From: Psychroflexus sp. ALD_RP9
Lineage (GTDB): Bacteria; Bacteroidota; Bacteroidia; Flavobacteriales; Flavobacteriaceae
Assembly (NCBI RefSeq): GCF_017311165.1
Contig: NZ_CP062973.1
Coordinates: forward strand, 2,491,923 to 2,555,922
Direction: 5' to 3'
DNA length: 64,000 nt
Program-made: the position numbers and the translations under genes
Shown: in pieces, positions 61,924 to 64,000 of the stretch
How positions within the stretch are numbered: the first letter of the stretch is position 1
Layout of the letters: every line of letters starts with the position of its first letter
The notes under the pieces: model-generated
Databases searched by the model: none
What the model was told of the DNA's origin: nothing
The model's input: the letters and a program-made list of their open reading frames with translations, nothing else

Positions 61924-62792
61924 TTTCATTAGCGCTAAGTATTTTATCTTCAAGCCTTATTTATGTGGTCTTTAAACTTTTAGGTAAATTTGAAGTTTAT
62001 CGATTGCATGCGTTAATATTCAATTATCTCACAGCCTTTTTACTAGGGCTGAGCATGCAATCTAACCTAAGCTTGTCGAGCTTTAATGAAGTTTATGTGC
62101 AAGATTGGTTTTTGGGTGCTATTTTTTTAGGAATTTTATTTATTACCATCTTTAATTTTATGGTCATTACCACACAGAAAAGTGGTTTATCAGTAGTTTC
62201 CGTTGCCAGTAAAATGAGCTTAGCAATTCCTGTTATTTTTGTGATTATCGCTTATGATGAAGCGCTTAATTTTGGTAAATTAACAGGTATAATTTTAGCT
62301 TTAGTCTCTGTGTTTTTAGTTTCAATAAAATCTAAATCACTTCAAATAGATTACCGTAATTTAATTTTTCCGCTTATTGTTTTTGTAGGTAGTGGTATTA
62401 TAGAAAGTAGTATAAAGTTTTTTGAAAATGATTACGTCGCTGAATCTGATGTAGCTATTTTTTCAGCAAGTATTTTCCTTTTTGCATTTATTTCAGGATT
62501 AATAATGCTTTTTTCAAGCCGTATTCATCGCCAGCAAAAGTTATTACCAAAAGCAATTTTTGGTGGTATTTGTTTAGGAATCCCCAATTACTTTTCAATT
62601 TACTTTTTTATAAATGCCCTTGGTTACGACCAATTAAGCGATTCTGCAGTATTTATAATCAATAATGTAAGTATTGTTTTACTCTCGACCATTATTGGCA
62701 TTTTAGTATTTCATGAGCGTTTAATTGTCAAAAATTGGATCGGAATTGCTACAGCTATTGTAAGTTTGGTGCTCATTACTTTATTTAATTGA
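61920..62792 (+). CDS. EamA/DMT-family transporter
   Basis: A 290-residue membrane protein with about ten hydrophobic segments in two repeats, the DMT/EamA layout (SLALSILSSSLIYVVFKLLG; ILALVSVFLVSIKSKSLQ; WIGIATAIVSLVLITLFN at the C-terminus). The start is TTG 61920, overlapping the HAD stop in TTGA; the next in-frame ATG comes 44 codons later, which would cut off the first helix. The substrate is unknown; a link with riboflavin is possible but unsupported. Confidence 0.84.
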   Translation: MISLALSILSSSLIYVVFKLLGKFEVYRLHALIFNYLTAFLLGLSMQSNLSLSSFNEVYVQDWFLGAIFLGILFITIFNFMVITTQKSGLSVVSVASKMSLAIPVIFVIIAYDEALNFGKLTGIILALVSVFLVSIKSKSLQIDYRNLIFPLIVFVGSGIIESSIKFFENDYVAESDVAIFSASIFLFAFISGLIMLFSSRIHRQQKLLPKAIFGGICLGIPNYFSIYFFINALGYDQLSDSAVFIINNVSIVLLSTIIGILVFHERLIVKNWIGIATAIVSLVLITLFN

Positions 62793-62796
62793 TTTT

Positions 62797-63414
62797 ATGA
62801 CTGAAGATACTTACAAAACAATTTTAAAACCAGGAAAAGAAACACTATACAAGGTTAAAGGAAGTAAGTTTTTTGGTTATGCGTTTCCAGTTGAAACTGA
62901 AGAAGACGTCAACAAAGCTATAGAACAACTTAAGAAAAAACACCATAAAGCTAGACATTTTTGTTATGCGTGGCAGTTAGGAAAACATTATGAGCATTAC
63001 AGAGCTAATGATGACGGCGAACCTTCAAATTCAGCTGGTATGCCTATTTATGGTCAATTACAAGCTTTTAATTTAACCAATGTTCTAGTGGTTTCTGTTC
63101 GTTACTTTGGTGGTACAAAATTAGGTGTTGGTGGTTTAATCTCTGCTTACAAAACTTCAGCACAACTTGCCATCGAAGCAAGCGAGATAAAAGTTAAACG
63201 CATTACGCAAGTGTTTTATGTTAATTGTGAATACGATATGATGGATGTAGCCATTCGTTTGGCAAATGATTTAAAAGCTGAAATTATTCATCAGAATTTA
63301 GAACTCGACTGTAATTTTACCATCGAAGTTCGTTTAGATGATTATGCTCGTGTTTTTGAAAATTTTAAAACAACCTACGGACTTAATGTTAGAGAAAAAA
63401 GAGACAAAAAATAA
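62797..63414 (+). CDS. YigZ/IMPACT family protein (UPF0029)
   Basis: The 205-residue protein has the UPF0029/IMPACT N-terminal domain (GSKFFGYAFPVETEEDVN, KKHHKARHFCYAWQLG, RANDDGEPSNSAGMP, VSVRYFGGTKLGVGGLISAY) and a C-terminal YigZ-type domain (about 130-205). The function of the bacterial members is unclear. It is 4 bp after the EamA gene in the same run and 7 bp from the convergent thioesterase gene. Confidence 0.9.
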   Translation: MTEDTYKTILKPGKETLYKVKGSKFFGYAFPVETEEDVNKAIEQLKKKHHKARHFCYAWQLGKHYEHYRANDDGEPSNSAGMPIYGQLQAFNLTNVLVVSVRYFGGTKLGVGGLISAYKTSAQLAIEASEIKVKRITQVFYVNCEYDMMDVAIRLANDLKAEIIHQNLELDCNFTIEVRLDDYARVFENFKTTYGLNVREKRDKK

Positions 63415-63421
63415 TCGATTA

Positions 63422-63823
63422 TCAACCAGAAATTAAGTCTAAAATAGACTGAGGACAACGAATTGGTCTTCTTGATTTTGCATCCATAAAAACATGAGTT
63501 GTAGAACCTGATGAACTCACAATTTCATCATTAATTTTAATGTTATATAAAAATTTCATTTTAACATTTGGCAGAGACTCTAAATAACAACCAACCTTAA
63601 TGATATCACCAAAATAAAGTGGCTTTTTAAAATCGACATTAAGATTAATTAATGGCAGCATTACTCCTTTTTTTTCAAGCTCATGGTAGTGCATACCAGC
63701 ATTTCGAAGCCATTCTACTCTCGCCTGCTCAAAATATACGGCATAATTAGAATGATGCACAATCCCCATTTGATCGGTTTCAGCGTAACGAATTTCTATT
63801 GTTGTTTGACTAGGTTTTAACAT
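63422..63823 (-). CDS. Acyl-CoA thioesterase (4HBT hotdog fold)
   Basis: The 133-residue hotdog-fold protein of the YbgC/FadM type has RYAETDQMGIVHHSNYAVYF, with the catalytic Asp16-to-His-type segment TDQMGIVHHSNY, and VDFKKPLYFGDIIKVGCYLE. It hydrolyses acyl-CoA or acyl-ACP; the physiological chain is unknown. It is convergent with the YigZ gene. The 177 bp beyond it to the window edge have no gene. In several flavobacterial genomes that I remember, a thioesterase of this kind faces dnaA, but this cannot be tested here. Confidence 0.9.
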   Translation of the reverse strand: MLKPSQTTIEIRYAETDQMGIVHHSNYAVYFEQARVEWLRNAGMHYHELEKKGVMLPLINLNVDFKKPLYFGDIIKVGCYLESLPNVKMKFLYNIKINDEIVSSSGSTTHVFMDAKSRRPIRCPQSILDLISG

Positions 63824-64000
63824 AATTCAAAAGAGAAATTAACATATAAAGATGTGATTTTTGACATCCCTTAATATTAAAAAATAAAACTTAAAATTCA
63901 ACACAAATTTCATTTTTTTATTAATTAATTTGTTCACATATTTGTCATCTCGATAGAGAAAATTTTAAAACAAAAATCAATTTATAACAGTCTAAAAATT

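Overview
The window is low-GC chromosomal DNA from a member of the Bacteroidota, most likely family Flavobacteriaceae. The evidence is the fused lpxC-fabZ gene, a PorX-type REC-PglZ regulator, a secreted protease with a type IX secretion (T9SS) sorting domain, a GLPGLI-family protein, an HU-HIG-type DNA-binding protein, and many promoters of the Bacteroidota form (TTTG, 17-19 bases, TAnnTTTG). I cannot name the genus. Most of the window is ordinary core genome; one accessory segment (about 17.7-23.1 kb) stands out.

Layout. 1-5.6 kb (minus strand): a lipid A operon with a second LpxD-like acyltransferase (cut by the window edge), efp, lpxA, lpxC-fabZ, lpxD and an HD-domain phosphohydrolase. 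5.6-11.2 kb (plus): porX, tsaE, ald, a small membrane protein, an MltF-like lytic transglycosylase and another small membrane protein. 11.2-17.7 kb: a SpoU-type methyltransferase, mutS, a sugar permease, tRNA-Gly(GCC) and tRNA-Leu(TAA) with a hairpin cluster between them, and a serine hydrolase.

17.7-23.1 kb is the unusual part. A type IIG restriction-modification gene has a 225-residue block inserted between its methyltransferase motifs. That block looks like an IS200/REP-associated (HUH/Y1) transposase. A perfect 20-bp palindrome occurs four times: twice in frame inside the gene, each time beside a tandem repeat of 21 or 27 bp, and twice downstream among decayed copies of the gene's own 3' end. 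I interpret this as a REP/RAYT-like element domesticated inside, or parasitising, a restriction enzyme. Just upstream of the gene lies an array of 13-bp repeats at 21-22 bp spacing, then an HU-like gene.

23-41 kb: lipoproteins and an MBL-fold protein, rpsA, cmk, a 7TM-HD phosphodiesterase, thiolase, an NlpC/P60 peptidase, a very large surface protein (metallophosphatase, kinase-like middle, Omp85-like barrel), an HD protein with a Pycsar-effector-type membrane tail, a GAF-domain protein and a TlpA-like thioredoxin lipoprotein. 41-64 kb: rhomboid, lipid A-type acyltransferase, glmM, AcpH-like, MBL protein, the T9SS protease, queA, aroA, a MazG-like protein, two DUF3857/transglutaminase proteins, dtd, rsgA, DAHP synthase-chorismate mutase, a GLPGLI protein with a truncated neighbour, prmC, a GNAT acetyltransferase, the ribD-HAD-EamA-YigZ operon and a thioesterase.

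Shared themes are outer-membrane building (lipid A genes, acyltransferase, Omp85-like protein), secretion through T9SS (PorX and one substrate), cyclic-nucleotide or nucleotide signalling by several HD proteins, and translation upkeep (efp, tsaE, rpsA, queA, dtd, rsgA, prmC). Several plus- and minus-strand genes have a -7 box only 4-5 bases before the start codon, which suggests leaderless transcripts.
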